From positions 284,605-348,604 of the forward strand of contig CM030945.1 in NCBI GenBank assembly GCA_018136815.1: 64,000 nt of DNA. The letters run 5' to 3'. The notes beneath the pieces were generated by a model. It saw only the letters and a program-made list of their open reading frames with translations. It was not told where the DNA came from and did not search any database. Origin of the DNA: Isochrysis galbana (lineage: Eukaryota > Haptophyta > Isochrysidales > Isochrysidaceae). Position 1 is the first letter of the stretch, and every line of letters begins with the position of its first letter. A program made the position numbers and the translations under genes. Positions 33,101 to 46,605 of this stretch are shown here, piece by piece.

Positions 33101-36100
33101 TCCCAAATACGCGTACGCCGAGGCGCGTAAGGCTCCAACACTTGATGGCCGCGTGGTCCGTGACGCCCGAGGTAAGGAGGTCCGCCATCCGGTGCTCCTG
33201 ACCGCAGATGAGAAGGAGTTCGCACGACGGATCTCCTTGGCTTTCGGGCAGATGGTAAACGGTTTTGATATTCTTCGTGCTCACGGACGATCGTACGTCT
33301 GCGATGTCAATGGGTGGAGCTTCGTGAAGTCATCCTCGGCCTACTACCACGATGCAGCCGGTGCGCCTTCCACAAGCGATAGCGCCATCCGTTTAGTCTC
33401 CGCACAACGGCGCGCGTCCCAAGCCCTCCCAAACCTTCCCACGTCTCAACCACCCCCCCTTCTGCTCGTGCGCTATGCGCTCACCTCTCAGCTGTACTCC
33501 GACGCATGACGTACCGCGCTCTCTCCGGACCCGAGTCGCCCTTTTTAGCCCCTAGAGAAGTCCCCACTCCTTCCTCGTCGTCCCGGCGGTTCGCCAACGC
33601 TGACGCTGACGAGGACACATCAACAATCGATAATGATTCCAGCGGCATGTCGCCGCACCAAGCTTGTTTACCCTCGTGTGTACTGATGCACGATGAGACA
33701 GCGGACGCCCCACGTATCGTTGCGTCGCCCGCCAACGGCGTGGTAACTGGTGTTCATAAGCCTGAACTACGCGCGCTCATTTCTGTGATCCGCCACGGCG
33801 ACCGCACTCCTAAGCAGAAGTTGAAGATGAAGGTGCGCAACAGACAAATGCTCGACTTCTTCACCTTGCAGGGACTTTGCCACAGTAAGAAGGAGATAAA
33901 GCTTAAGAAGCCCAAGCAGTGAGTGCCCCGAGCGAATTGAAGACACCCCCGTCACGTGGCATTGCTGGCGACTGAGCGCACTACTTGTGCCTGTTCTCAC
34001 CTAGCGTCACGTAATCTCGAGGTGATATACCGACCAAATCTCAAATTCACTTATGTCGCCCGTGCCTCCCGGTCCACGCTGTACCCAGGTTGCAGCAGGC
34101 GTTAGATCTTGTGGACAGTCTACTGAATGACATGTCCGCTCGTCTCGCGCCGGGCTCATCGGCCTCATCGGATTCTGACCTCGAGGGCGTCAAATTGGGG
34201 CAACTCCGGCAGCTGCGGTGGGTGCTCTCGCAGCATCCTTTTCATGGCGTGAATCGGAAACTTCAGGTGGCGCATAACTTACCCGCACCGATCTGGACCA
34301 TGCCCTTATCTAGAGAAGATTGACAAAGCTATCATCATTCTGTGTCATGGGCGCTTTGCCCAAGGTCGAATCCAAGGCAAGGGTCCCACCACCCACCTCG
34401 ACGCGCAGGTCAAGCGTGTCTCATTATGCGAACGCACCGGCGAAGTCTCTGAGGCCCAGTTGATCATGAAGTGGGGGGGCGAGCTCACCGCCGCCGGACG
34501 CGCTGAGTCGGAACTCCTGGGGAGGGCACTGAGGGAGGATATGTCGAAAGCGGATGGTACGCCTTGGCATCCCACTTGTTGTAGTATGTTGACCTCTTCT
34601 GAGTGCGGAAAGCTTGTGCTTCCGGCAAGGATTGGATTGTGACGTCGCCAACGCAAGTAGCTTGGGACCACTACGGCATTGGTGCTACAGGGCAAGCCTT
34701 ACGTGTGCGTGCTGAAATCTGGGTTGCCACTTGCGAGCAGGCACGCGTTGCCTACTTCATTTGCATTCCACATACCGGCACGACGTCAAGTTCTATTCCT
34801 CCGACGAGGGAAGGGTCCAACTCACTGCTGCTGCGGTCGCGAAAGGACTGCTTGAACTCGCGGGTGCGATGGCGCGACTGGCCTTCGGCCATGTCTCCCC
34901 TCCCCGATGTGGCACACGCCCAACCAGACTTGCGTCCCGCTATGCTCCTCCTCGTTTGACGAGAGATGCACGTATACTCGCAGCTAACGTCGGCCCGCGT
35001 GCATTCCATCGTCTCCAGGCGAACTGCCACCCATCCTCGTTTCCCTCATCCGCAAAGACGACCTTAGCAATCGAATGCTTGACGACGCGTCGGCCGTCGC
35101 AGCGAAGGCTGCTGAAATCAAGGACACCCTTCACACGATTATGCAAATGGACGTCGACCTGAGTACCTCGTCAGAGCTTCAGGTGCCTCGGCGGCCTAAT
35201 GAGGTCCTACCATGCCTCCTTGATGCTGTGGTTTACCTCAGCTTCCGGAACGCCGCACTTTTGCGAGTGTATTCCCATCTCTCACGCTGCCTGGCCGGAC
35301 GTGCAGGCTCGTCTTGTACCGACAGCAGCTCCTGCCCTCGTGGCCCCGATGCTCCTCATCGCCAACCCTCGAGGCCACGTGAAACAGCTCCACTCATCGC
35401 TTCGACGTCTCCTATCCGTCCTGCATGCCATCCGCCGGAAGCTCGGAGACGCTCACACCCTTTACCACGGGGAGTCTCTTTTTCTCCTCTACCTGCGGTG
35501 GAGCAAACTCACTCGAGAGCTCCACCGTCCGCGGCGTGACGAGGATGCATACGAAATAGTGAGCGACACGTGGTCGTGCCGAACTGATCCGTCCCTTCTT
35601 GCTCGCTGCCCTGAGAGCACCCTTCATGCACTCCGACTACCACGTGCTATGCCTTTTGTTTGTGCAGTCTAAAATACCCGACATCTACGACGCCCTGAAA
35701 TTCGATCTCCGTCATAATTACGAAGCGCTTGGTCGGCCAGCTATTCTGCATGACGCCATGAGACTGGCCCGACCTCTGGCTCAGCTTATTGTTCCACTGG
35801 AGTATGGATCTTCGCTCGAAGACATGGTGCGACAGGCTGCGATGCAAGCCATGCTCTCTCGTATGCGAAAGCGAGCATCCCGAAAGACGCGAGCCCTTCC
35901 ACATTTGCCTTGCAGATAGACACAGGCCTCGGAACCACTCGTGCACTGCTGCGCAAGATCGTCACGGACATCCGGCCTGAATCGCTCAGTTTAGGCCATG
36001 GTGAGGATCTTGAGAATCCCGAAACCGTCCACCAGCTCGACCCCAAGGCGGCGGCAGCAGTGGGAGACGTTTCGCGTCATGATCACCTGAAGACGCGCTT

Positions 36101-37100
36101 CTATCTGACTTCCGAGTCGCATGTCTACACGCTGCTCAACCTGATCCGACACGCTCCCGCCGCGCTCGAGCTGCCAAGCCTTGTCGATGAGCAGGGCGCA
36201 GCACTGTTAGACCAAGTGAGAGCTTGTTTGCCCGCTCCCTGCCTCTGAATCTCTATGTCGACGCCGCGCTCTTTTGTCAGCCTAGAATCTAGGTACCCAT
36301 CGACGTTTGAGAACCTGAGCGCGTCGTCGCCGTATTTCGTCAGGTGGCGGAGCTTTCATACCTCACGCAAATCACTCTCGCCGTATATGAACACTGCCAG
36401 CGGAAGGTCGACGACCCCATGCGATTTCAGGTACGAAAGTAGGCCTTAATGGCGTGCAATCTATAGCACATGCATTCCATGCCGTTGCGGAATTTGGTGA
36501 ATAGGAGGCTATCGTGACTGGTTCAAACTTGCAGGCAACTCGCAGTCTCAATGCCAGCGGATACATCCCATTCTATCCCAAGCTCCGCCTTAAGGTCGGC
36601 CTCGTTTCCCTTGCACGTCTCAGGTTGTGGTAAAATTCTCCCCCGGTGATACGTCTGCCAAGGAGTTCCCGCCCACCGATCCCTCATCAGTGGAGAGTTC
36701 TTGTGCAACCTACGCCGCAGAGGTCGAGGCCGACGGGTCGGCGAGCGAGGAGAGCGAAAGGCTCGATGTGGAAAGGCTCCCCGAGAGGAAGTCGTACGGT
36801 GAGCGCACCGACGACGAGTGTCGTGACGGCTGTGCGAGTGAGGACGATGATATGACGGACGACTTTATGGATGCGAGACGCGAGGTTGAGCGAGCAGAGT
36901 TGCGCCTTCAATCTATGAGGACGTTGCATCGGTCCCTCCCGCTCACAGCCGTCCTCGCCTTTTTCGAGGGATGCGTGGGAGCTGCGAGTGATAGTAGCAC
37001 ACCAGCGGACAAGGCAGAAGGGGTGAGTCTAGAGACTTTGAGTCCGGGACGGGTTGGCGATTCGTGCCGGGATGCCACTAGAGAGCAGCACGAGTGGTAA
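33101..37100 (+). CDS. PPIP5K/VIP1 inositol-pyrophosphate kinase/phosphatase, 3' exons
   Basis: Opens directly after the gap with [19 protein letters not shown]. Exons: 33101-33360, 33492-33918, 34089-34266, 34316-34556, 34741-34863, 35019-35182, 35307-35558, 35668-35826, 35916-36215, 36344-36430, 36624-37100; all phases close. The end of the ATP-grasp domain ([14 protein letters not shown]) is followed by the histidine-acid-phosphatase-like domain: [17 protein letters not shown] with the catalytic [85 protein letters not shown]. The acidic C-terminal tail is low-complexity. With the 179-1280 exons plus about five missing residues the protein would be roughly 1,115 aa, normal for the family. 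The 49-nt intron at 34267-34315 is the least certain join. Confidence 0.92.
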
Positions 37101-37926
37101 TCATCAGCCAATGGGGTTCGGATCACGGGCTATCATCCCGCTGATTTGAGTAGAACTACGAGCTATCTTTTGTTGCATTGCTTGGATCCGCGAAGGCATG
37201 CTTACGGTATGGCTCTCGGTGTGCGTAGTGTGAGCGTTGCAGCTAGATGTAGCAACTGCAACTGCTCCGACGACACATAGAAGTTCTGGCTTCGTGGACA
37301 CGACGCCCACCCTCACCAGCCTCCCATGGCCCCTAGCATCAAGCGCCCGCCCACAAGCACAAGCGCCACAGGCTCCCGGGGTCAGTACCTTCACAAGGTC
37401 AAGAGCCTCTCAAGGCAGTTGCGCCTTCATTTGGTACCACCCCAAAGCACATGTGAAAGGTGATGCCGCAAGGCAGGAGGCAGGGAGCGAATAAGGAGGC
37501 GGCGCGTGGCTGCGGGATATCTAATTCAATGCCGCGCGCGTCGTGAGAAGATCGAAGATCGAGAAGTTTTTATTTGCTTGGATAAGATTGCGCCTTCATC
37601 GAGCCGACAGTAACGACGAATGTTCATTGGATATTGGACCGCCTGTCTGAATGAAGGGTGCGAAGGCGAAACTGGGGGAAGCAACAAGTATACAAATGAC
37701 AAATGAGGCGATCGCCCCTCTTTTTCTCTCAAGCTCAAGCTCATGCCAAGCAAGTGCGCAGAGCGTGCGAGCGTGGTGATCAGCGCAACTTATGGGTCCC
37801 TCGGGGGAGGAAACGGGTTAGAGCACGATGGGGAGGGCATGAGGCGCCTCCCTATTTACCCTATTTTGAAAATCAGCTTCAAAACCTTGTCAACACAGCA
37901 CAAGCGCCATTCGACCAATTGAGGCA
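37101..37926. other. Intergenic with retroelement tail block
   Basis: 37440-37575 is an inverted 3'-tail block (ccgcaaggcagg ... cgcgtggct ... gccgcgcgcg ... gaagtttttatttg). No gene is seen in the rest. Confidence 0.45.
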
Positions 37927-39219
37927 TTAAAAGTCACGCCAGGAGAGAGTGGGCTTGAGGGGTGCGCCCAAGTCAGCGCTGGCGCGCAGCAAAAAGTCGG
38001 AAAAGGCGTCTGGATTGACGAAGATCTGCTGGTTGTTTTCACACGGCACACTGGCAACGGCCTGCACCCCCAGTAGCACGTTGCGTAGCTTGCCTCCGGG
38101 CGTTTGCAGTGCAGCAACAACGCCACCGCCCGAATCGCCCGCACACGTGCCCGTGCCTTGCTCTACAGGTGTCGTAAGGAAGCCTGCAGCCCACGGCCGA
38201 ATCTCGGTGCGCACGTCCACTGCAATTTTCTTTAAGATACCAGCGGAATACTTGTCGGCATTTAGCGTGCCTGCCGTTGACTGTTGTCCATACCCATACG
38301 TTAGCAATGTAGGCATTCCTAGTCCATCGGGGTACAATGGCGAATTCCGCCTCTTGGCCTCCGGCTCCTCAGCTTTAGTTGGAATGAGACCAAAAGGAAG
38401 TTCTTGTACTTGCCATGGTATAGGCGCGCTGCCTGCGAAGCGGATGAGGATCAGATCACCTCCTCCCTCAGTTGCGATTCCATAGTCCTTGGTGGTGACC
38501 ACCCTTTCTACCGACCGAGAGATGGCTGTCTTTGAGAACATATCTGAACCAAACACAACTCGCTCGAGGGTGCCATTCAGTGCAGCAGGCGTATCCAGAC
38601 AGTGTCGAGCCGAGAGCACGAGGTTTGGCGCGATGAGTGTGCCGCTGCATGTTGCTGGCAACCCCTTCCGGCAAACATCGCAGTTCGTGAGATCAATCCT
38701 ATAGCGGGGGGGGGGGGGGGGGAGGCGTCAAGGGGCGCGAGAGAAGAGTAAGGCCTAACGAGCTAGAGATTGGTGCACGTAGATGCAGCCAAGCGCGCGT
38801 GGTCTCTTGTGCCGCTGGAGCGGGCTCAGGGCTATACTTGCTCCTTGGTCACAAAGACACTGAGACTTTACTGCGTGTCTTGCGTGGGCAGTCTCCGCCA
38901 CCTCCGGCCTTTCTTGCCGCCCCTCTGGCCCGATGGTTGACGAGTAGAGTGAATGCGGGGTGGGGAAGGAGGCAGGCAATCGAGGATTGAGGGAGTGATG
39001 GAGAGCTCACCAGAGCCCCACTGCGCCAGTGGCGGCCGCCTCGGCGTTTGAGACAGCGTCTCCATTCACTATAGCCTCCGCGCTGAGTGGTGCGAGGAGC
39101 GGGACTGAGGCGGCGGTCACTGCCCTGCTAAGGAACTCGCGCCGCGACGCCACGCGCACGCAGCCACACTGCCTCCCGCAGACGAGAGAGAGCAGCAGGA
39201 AGCGGAAGGAGAGACGCAT
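37927..39219 (-). CDS. Trypsin-like S1 serine protease with signal peptide plus twin-arginine leader
   Basis: Two exons (39219-39011, 38698-37927) joined in phase 2 (TG|gtgagc ... ctatag|G) give 326 aa. Leader: hydrophobic signal peptide (MRLSFRFLLLSLVCG), then SRREFLSRAV, a hydrophobic stretch and an AEA site before IVNGD, which resembles an S1 mature start. This is the layout of a thylakoid-lumen protein in a complex plastid: ER signal, transit region, Tat signal. Catalytic triad is visible: His in VLSARHCLD, Asp in GGDLILIRF, Ser in GTCAGDSGGGV. Lumenal location is inferred; secretion would be the alternative if the RR is incidental. A poly-C run sits in the intron just before the acceptor. 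Confidence 0.9.
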
Positions 39220-39935
39220 TCTACCGACGCCGACAGAAGGATGCGGACAGGAAACTTCCGATGTCCGTAGAGTAGAAGAACTCGTACTCTACTAGAGTAA
39301 GTCAAGAAGAAGAATTAGAGTAGGTCTGAAAGGAGAAAGGAGGGGGCCATGGTCATGCAGGTGGTTGGCGCCTTACAATAGCGCATGGCTCGTCCGGTGT
39401 ATGTGGCTAGTGGCTAGGGATGGTATTAGTAGCTGACAAGATGCTCCACAAGTGTCTTCACTGCCTAGACCTCTCAGCATGCCCTTACATCAAAATGCCA
39501 ATACCAACATGCCAATCCTAGATGTGAAAGACAGAAACAGTGTTTTTTTTCGGAGGCCAAAAACAGTGTTTTCCTAGATGGGAGAAACGTATTCACCGTT
39601 TTTCTACGAAGGCGAAAAACAGGCCGTTTTTGCCGTTTTTGCAAGCCCTTCAGTTTTTGTCTCCGTTTTTGAATGGCAACGCTAGCACTCATGCACCATG
39701 CGCTGAGCGTGAGCATATGTGGGCGCTTACGCGTGCGTGGAAAGAAAGAGAGGAGGAGGAGGGAGGGGAGAGGGGAAGGGGGAGGGAGGGGGCCAGAGAG
39801 AAGGGTGATGAAGGAGAGAATGAGAGAGAGGGAGGGAGGGAAGAAGAGGGAGAGGGCAAAGCGAGGGGGGAGAGAGGGAGAGAGAGAAGGGAGCAAGAGG
39901 GAGCGAGATAGAGGGAAGGGGGAGGGGGAGGGGGA

Positions 39936-40935
<1,000 letters not shown>

Positions 40936-41573
40936 CACCCGACCGAGCGCCCTCGCCCGGCGAGAATTCGTTAGAGAGCCCCCCCCCCCCCCCGGTACTG
41001 TTTTTGGGACTGTTTTTGTCTGTTTTTCTATGAAGGCCAAAAACAGACTGTTTTTACTGTTTTTGGACCCCCCCCCACTGTTTTTCCCATCTAGGAGTGT
41101 TTTTCACTGTTTTTCAAACGCCCTCCGTTTTTGCCACTTTTTTTTTGGGCGGGGCTAGGGCTGGGGCCGCCCGTGCGCGGCGCGCGCGAGCGTGGCGTGC
41201 GAGCGGGACAGGGCGCGCGCGATCGCGGTGTGCGCGCGTGCGCGCGGGACCGCGGCCACCTACACCACGCAGGCGGATCGCGACGCGTGCGTGGGCTTGG
41301 GATTGAACACCGATAGCGGCTCGCCATCGGCCGAGGGGAGGGGAGGGGGCAGCGGCGGCGGCGGCCTACGTATGCGTAGGAGGCGGAGGCGGAGGAGCGG
41401 AGGCGGAGGCGTTCCGCGCGCGGGGGGAAAGGCCCCCCTGCGGTATATGTGGCCCCACTGTTTTTCGCACTGTTTTTGACGTTTTTTTTCGATTCCCAAA
41501 AACAGCTGTTTTTAATGTCTTTCTAGACCTCACCCGCTGTTTTTCACATCTAGGATGCCAATGCCACACCACG

Positions 41574-41622
<49 letters not shown>
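41574..41622 (+). repeat. (CTA)n microsatellite
   Basis: About 16 uninterrupted CTA/ACT units. Confidence 0.97.
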
Positions 41623-42141
41623 GCAGAAGAGGGTGCGTTGAGCGTTGAGAATTGTAGGCTTGTAGACCATCTTCTTGGCAAGCATCCCTACTCTAGCCAC
41701 AAACACCGGGCGAGCCATGCACCAACCGCGCACACCCCCATCGCGGGGGAGGGGCTGCGTTGCCGTTGTGGCAAGGTCCCTCAGCACTAAGATTATACTG
41801 CCGCAACAACAAGAAAATCTAACGGGGTGAAGCCCTCTTTTTTTTTTCGAGTCCCCCTCCCTATCCACTCGCTCGGGGCCTCCGCCTCGCCACCTCCGCT
41901 CGCACTCACCGTGGCCCCCTCCCCCCCTCTCTCCCTCCTCTCTCTCTCCTCTCTGCCTCCCTCTCTCCCTCCCTTCTCCCTTCCTCTCTCCCTCCCCTCC
42001 TCCTCCCTCTCTCCCTTACTCTCTGCCTCCTCTCTCCCTCCCTCTCTCCCCCGCTCGCCTCTCGTTTTGCTCCCCGCCCATCGCCCTCTCTCACCACACC
42101 GCCTTCTCTTCCCCTCTGTCTTCGAGCGCCTGCTGCGTGCC

Positions 42142-45100
42142 ATGGCGAGCGAACTGGCTAACGCGGCGGCTTCCCCCTCGTTCCTCGAATTCCACCTGTA
42201 CCTCGACCCGCCGCAGCAGTCCGAGGCGTTAGCCGAGTCGCTTGCACGTTGCCATGCGGCGCGCGAGGCAATCCTCTCCCGTCTGCAGCCTCGGCTCGCA
42301 CAGCATGTCTGGGAGCGCGAGCCCTTCAGCTTGCGGGTGTGCAGCCGGCTGGCAGAAGATGAAGAGACATACGAGCCGCACCTGTGGGGCAGGATGGAGA
42401 CGGCGGACAGCGTGCACGACGAATGGCTAGTTGTGGGCATCCTGATTCAGCTGAGCGCGGAGCAGCCCGACGTGGCGATAACCGTGCGTAATTCAAACGA
42501 GGGCGAGCTCATGCTCGTCGAAGCAGCCTATTGCCTCCCGTAATGCGCGCCCGCTCCCAATGCGGCACAAAAAGCCTTGCTTGAAGACCACTCTCAAGGT
42601 GTTCTGCATGCGCATTCCATCATCACAGGATCAACGAGGATGATCATGCCACGCGTCGAGAGGAGAGTGCCTTAGTCCCCTGACCTTTGCCCACCCATCA
42701 TATCTGCAGACAATGGATCAATCCTGACAACTCGATGAATCGAGCATTTCTGCGTGGAGGTAACCTTCACATTCTCTCTCAAGCCCCGGATCCGGGCGAT
42801 GAGCCGCGTTTCCAGCATCGGAGGCGTTCCCACCATTTGGACGGCAACGAGCAGCTTGGACTTCCGCTCGCGGCTGCGTTGCGCCTCCTCCGATACTCTG
42901 AAGTGGCGCAAGCCGGCGAGACGTCTCAACCATCAGCAACGGCCGCACTACGGCGGCGGGTGCGCCTGACCTGTGATGGCCCAGATGGGTGCCCCATACG
43001 CCATGCTACATCAACACTCCTACCGCTGCTAGCGGCACGACTTCTCCTTAGCTCGCCTGAGCTCATGGCCGCGGCTGTCGCAGCATTTGAAGGAAGATCG
43101 GCCGATGAAATGACGAACGCGGCGACCCTGAAGAACATATTTCGACGCTCAGAGGGGCTTGCAAAGGTCAAGCTGAGATTTTCGAGAGCAATGTGAGAAG
43201 CCGGAGGGAGATCCCACAACAATGGGATGGTGGGCAAGCCCTGGCGTCTCCTTGGCGCCCTCAAACCCCCCCCCCCCCCCATCTGCTTCACCAAGAATAC
43301 CCGGACGCCTCTCACCCAATGCACGCCGCTTCTCGTCTCGCAGGTATGCTCGCTTGGTATCGCACCGTTTCGCAGCTCCTGCGTCATCGGGCTTGCGTGC
43401 CGCCGCTGCGGAGTACGCTGTGTTCCACGGTACACCCGCTTCGCCCATTGTACTTGACCTCGGTACAAAACTGACGTTTGGTCTAGAAATACTGCTTCAA
43501 ACCGGAATCCCGTTGCGTGGGGGTCTCGCAGATCATATGTCTCTTGGAGCTGAATCGGCCGATTCGTCAGCGACTGCCAGCCGTCTTCCCTCCACGAGTG
43601 GCGACAAGAACAGCGCCGCGGATGATCGCGCCGCCTTTGCAGAAGCGGCGGCGAGGGGGCCTCGTTGGGATCGATTCCGCGCGTTTCTAGCGGAAAGGGG
43701 CTACTTTCGAGGGGAGCTCGCAGGTTCTCGCCTCCATTCCGAGCTGCTCGCACGTGCCAAGCTCGCTTTTCTCGAGACCGCTATGGGGTCGTCTGACGAC
43801 GGCTTCTCCAGTGGTCGCGAGGGCTCAGGGCCTTGGTTGGAACGGATGGCTTCCCGAGCGGCGCGCTTGGTGTTCGAGGCGGAGCACGAGCTTCCAACCG
43901 AGGAGGAAGTGCGCAAGGTGAGCTTTGCCGGCGGCGCTGCTTGTCATTTCTGATAAAACGCCGCCTCACCATGCTAGACCTGGACCAGACACTCGAGTGA
44001 AGCCATTGGCGTATGTCACCAGCCCCCTCCCCCCCCCGTGCGCCCCTAACCCTTCTACTCGGTACTCGCAGACGGAGGCGCTCGGACTCGCCATCCCGGA
44101 CGATCCCGACGATTGGCTCTCGCTCTCAGAGAGCCAGCTCCAAGCCCAGCTTCTTGCTGCTACGGAAGCAGCAGACCCTTTGGATGGCTTGGCCAATGAA
44201 GAGGAGGCCCGCACAGGTGATCGAACGCCTAGGGCAAGCTCTTGCGTAAGCTCGGCCCCTAGAAGTCAAGGCACCTCCGCCTCAAAGTCTGCCCCAGTCG
44301 AGGCGGACGAAGAGGCGAGTGTGACGGCGCTGCTCGAAGATGCTGTGCACGGCGTGCGACAGTTCATGGCGACGGAGGCTGGTTTAGAGGGAGCCGAGAT
44401 CGTTCGCGATCGCGAGGCGCAGGTGAGCTCCGGCCCGCGACTATTTGGCTGGGGGGCTATGGCAGCACGTGGTTTGGCAAAAACTCTGCAACCACTCGAG
44501 CGTGAATATCGCGAGAGCGCTTTCTCACACCTTGCAAAGAGGGACAGCGTCGACTTTGTCAACTCACCTCCTATTTTGAAACATCACTTGTTGCTTCCCC
44601 TTCTTACAAGGTGCAATTTGATCCGAGCGCCTTTTTGCGCTCACTTGAAGCTGCGCTGAGCGGTTCTGCGCCCGCCGGCAGTGTACCGGCTTTCGCGCGA
44701 CTGCAATCCTCAGGCCAATCGGGTGATTTCGACGAGTCGGACGCCTCGTTCGATTCGGAAGATTTGAAGGACGACTGGGATTTGAGTGACGGAGCCCTGC
44801 AGAAGGAGGGGGTTGCAGGAGAGGAATCAGTTGAGGATGGCGTTGCGTCGATGCGCCAGCTTATGGAGGCAATGGATCTAGAACTTAGCTCCAAGGCGAA
44901 GGGGCCAGACTTTGTCACACAAGTGACAAGCAACGGCACCGGTGAGCAGACGTACGATGGCGGAACCAAGAGTAAATCGAGCCAAAGTTCGTCCGAGCCT
45001 GGCGGTGGAAGAGAAGACGTTGCATCGAGCATCGGGCCGGTCGACCTGGATCTGAATCTTGTTCAGAACCTCCTGGCCGCGCATTCGGCGCAAGGGGGCG

Positions 45101-45189
45101 TTGCCGGCCCCGCCTCCAATTTGCTGGCCTCTCTTGGCGTGACGTTGCCAGCGGATGCGGATGCTGATGTCGGCGCGCCGGCGCGTTGA
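42142..45189 (+). CDS. ECD: Ecdysoneless (ECD/SGT1) homologue
   Basis: Five exons (42142-42539, 42710-43192, 43344-43917, 44072-44422, 44611-45189) total 2385 nt, giving 794 aa with all phases closing. Landmarks: FLEFHLYLDPPQ, the WEREPFSLRV block, EPHLWG..D..DEWLVVGILIQLS, the GELMLVEAAYCLP|QWINPDNSMNRAF junction, LSSPELMAAAVAAFEGRS, RWDRFRAFLAERGYFRGE, DDWLSLSESQLQAQLL, QFDPSAFLRSLEAAL, acidic stretches, and the diagnostic tail GPVDLDLNLVQNLLAAHSAQ followed by GPASNLLASLGV. ECD proteins act in cell-cycle progression, spliceosome assembly (PRPF8 stability) and R2TP/chaperone contacts. The frame is open further upstream to 41827, but the 42142 start matches the family N-terminus. Confidence 0.93.
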
Positions 45190-45590
45190 TCCTTCTCAAA
45201 CTTGCGAATGAAATCATTGTTTTTTTGAGTTGAGTGCTTGGCAGGGGTTCTGAAGAGAACGCTCGTTGTGGGTTGTGAGCTGCCCCGCGCCGCTTCATGA
45301 ATGGTGTCCAAAACGATCTCAACGTTGGCTGTTGCTTGGAGAAGCGCAATGCGGCGTATGACGGCGACGGGGTGTGGCTAGGGTGTGGTGCGCTTACCTA
45401 CGTTGCCAAAAAAAATCCTTTTAATATTCTCGCCTCGCGCGTGGCTCTGGGGTTTGCTACTATAGCCACGCCCATTCCCCTTCCTTTCCCTCACTACCTA
45501 CCTTGCGGCAACTCCCCTTGTGCTCTACTTAGGGGCTCGGTGTGCGGGGGGGACTAAAAAAATATTCTTGAAGGTGACTACTCCGCTGCT
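45190..45590 (+). repeat. Intergenic; retroelement 3'-tail block at 45405-45545
   Basis: 45405-45545 matches the A-run, attctcgcctcgcgcg, ccacgcccattccccttcc, gtgctctacttaggggct block. The remaining 200 bp next to the ECD stop show nothing recognisable. Confidence 0.55.
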
Positions 45591-45591
45591 A

Positions 45592-45835
45592 TACGCTATC
45601 CCTTCCGCTGGGGTCCACATCTGACATCGCCCTTGCCCCACCCTCTCTCCACTTTTCGCCCCCCCCCCCCCCCCTCATTCCTTTTTGTTCGGTGTCGGGG
45701 GGTCGACCCATTTGCGCTACTTTGGGTCTGGCGTCGGGGGAGGGGCTCGGAGGGGGGGGGGGGGCCTTTTGGCTCGTAATTTTGGAGAGGCGCCTTTCGA
45801 GGCGCCGCTTTGTGGGGGCCCAACCAGCCCCTACG
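45592..45835. repeat. LINE 3'-region remnant
   Basis: Matches 3798-4030, the sequence downstream of ORF2 in the minus-strand LINE (tgacatcgcccttgccccac, cctttttgttcggt, ggggggtcgaccca, ctactttgggtctggcgtc). No coding part remains. Confidence 0.65.
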
Positions 45836-45844
45836 TAGAGACGT

Positions 45845-46215
45845 AGAGCACAACTAAGTTTATACTTAGTTCAGCATGGGGGGGCGCCTCGCGTCCCCCC
45901 TCTCAGGCACCAACTCTCCTCCGGGGGGCCTGTCGGTCACCCCCATGCTCTGCCTTTTGGCATGAGCAGGGCACTCAACACAACAACTCAGACCCCCAGT
46001 GGGCGCGGGTCGCGAGCCGCACTCCCTGGCCCGATTGGGCCTGCTCTCGTACTGACCCCCCCCCCATCCCTGGTCGCCAGGCAGACAGAGGCCTCTGGGC
46101 GGCACCTAGGGCCAGCGAGGCAAGCGTGGGAGAGGCAGGGGGGGCCAGAGGCTGAGCCCCAGCCTCCACTGCCCCCTGAGCTGCCCTGGCTGGCCCTCTG
46201 GACGCCCCCAAAGGA
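45845..46215 (-). mobile_element. SINE-like element, diverged copy
   Basis: Begins with aactaagtttatacttagtt, then gcatgg/gggcgc, gcatgctctgcctt, ggtcgccaggcagacaga and a region ending near the gagctgccctgg block. Same order as copies 1-3, but more diverged. Confidence 0.5.
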
Positions 46216-46605
46216 CCTCTGAGAGCAGGCCGTGGCGCGCCGCATGGCGACGCGCCGCAGGGAGAGAGGTGGAAGAGAGCGAAGCGAGGGAGAGGGGGGG
46301 ATTTGCACCCCCCCCGATGGAGTGTGGTGAGAAACGAGACCCGTTTGCGTTAGCAAACGGGCGGAGAGGGGCGGCTGGCGACAGGAGGAAGATGAGGAGG
46401 GGGAGACTCAAGACGCCTACGGGAACCAAGGTGGCAGGTATCTCGAGGCGCAGTCTTTTATTTCTCGAGGACAGCTCGCGGCGAGAGCTGTAAGGGCCGT
46501 TCTTCTTCACGACGAGAGGTTCCTCCCCCCCCCCCGGTGCTTTTTCCCGGAGAGTCGGCCGGCGTCGATCGGTCCGCCTCAATGGGTTTTCCCTCATTTT
46601 AACTT

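Noticed and set aside
33101..37100. A second PPIP5K paralogue separate from the one at 179-1280
   Set aside because: The two pieces do not overlap in the family alignment and meet within about five residues; one split gene is simpler.
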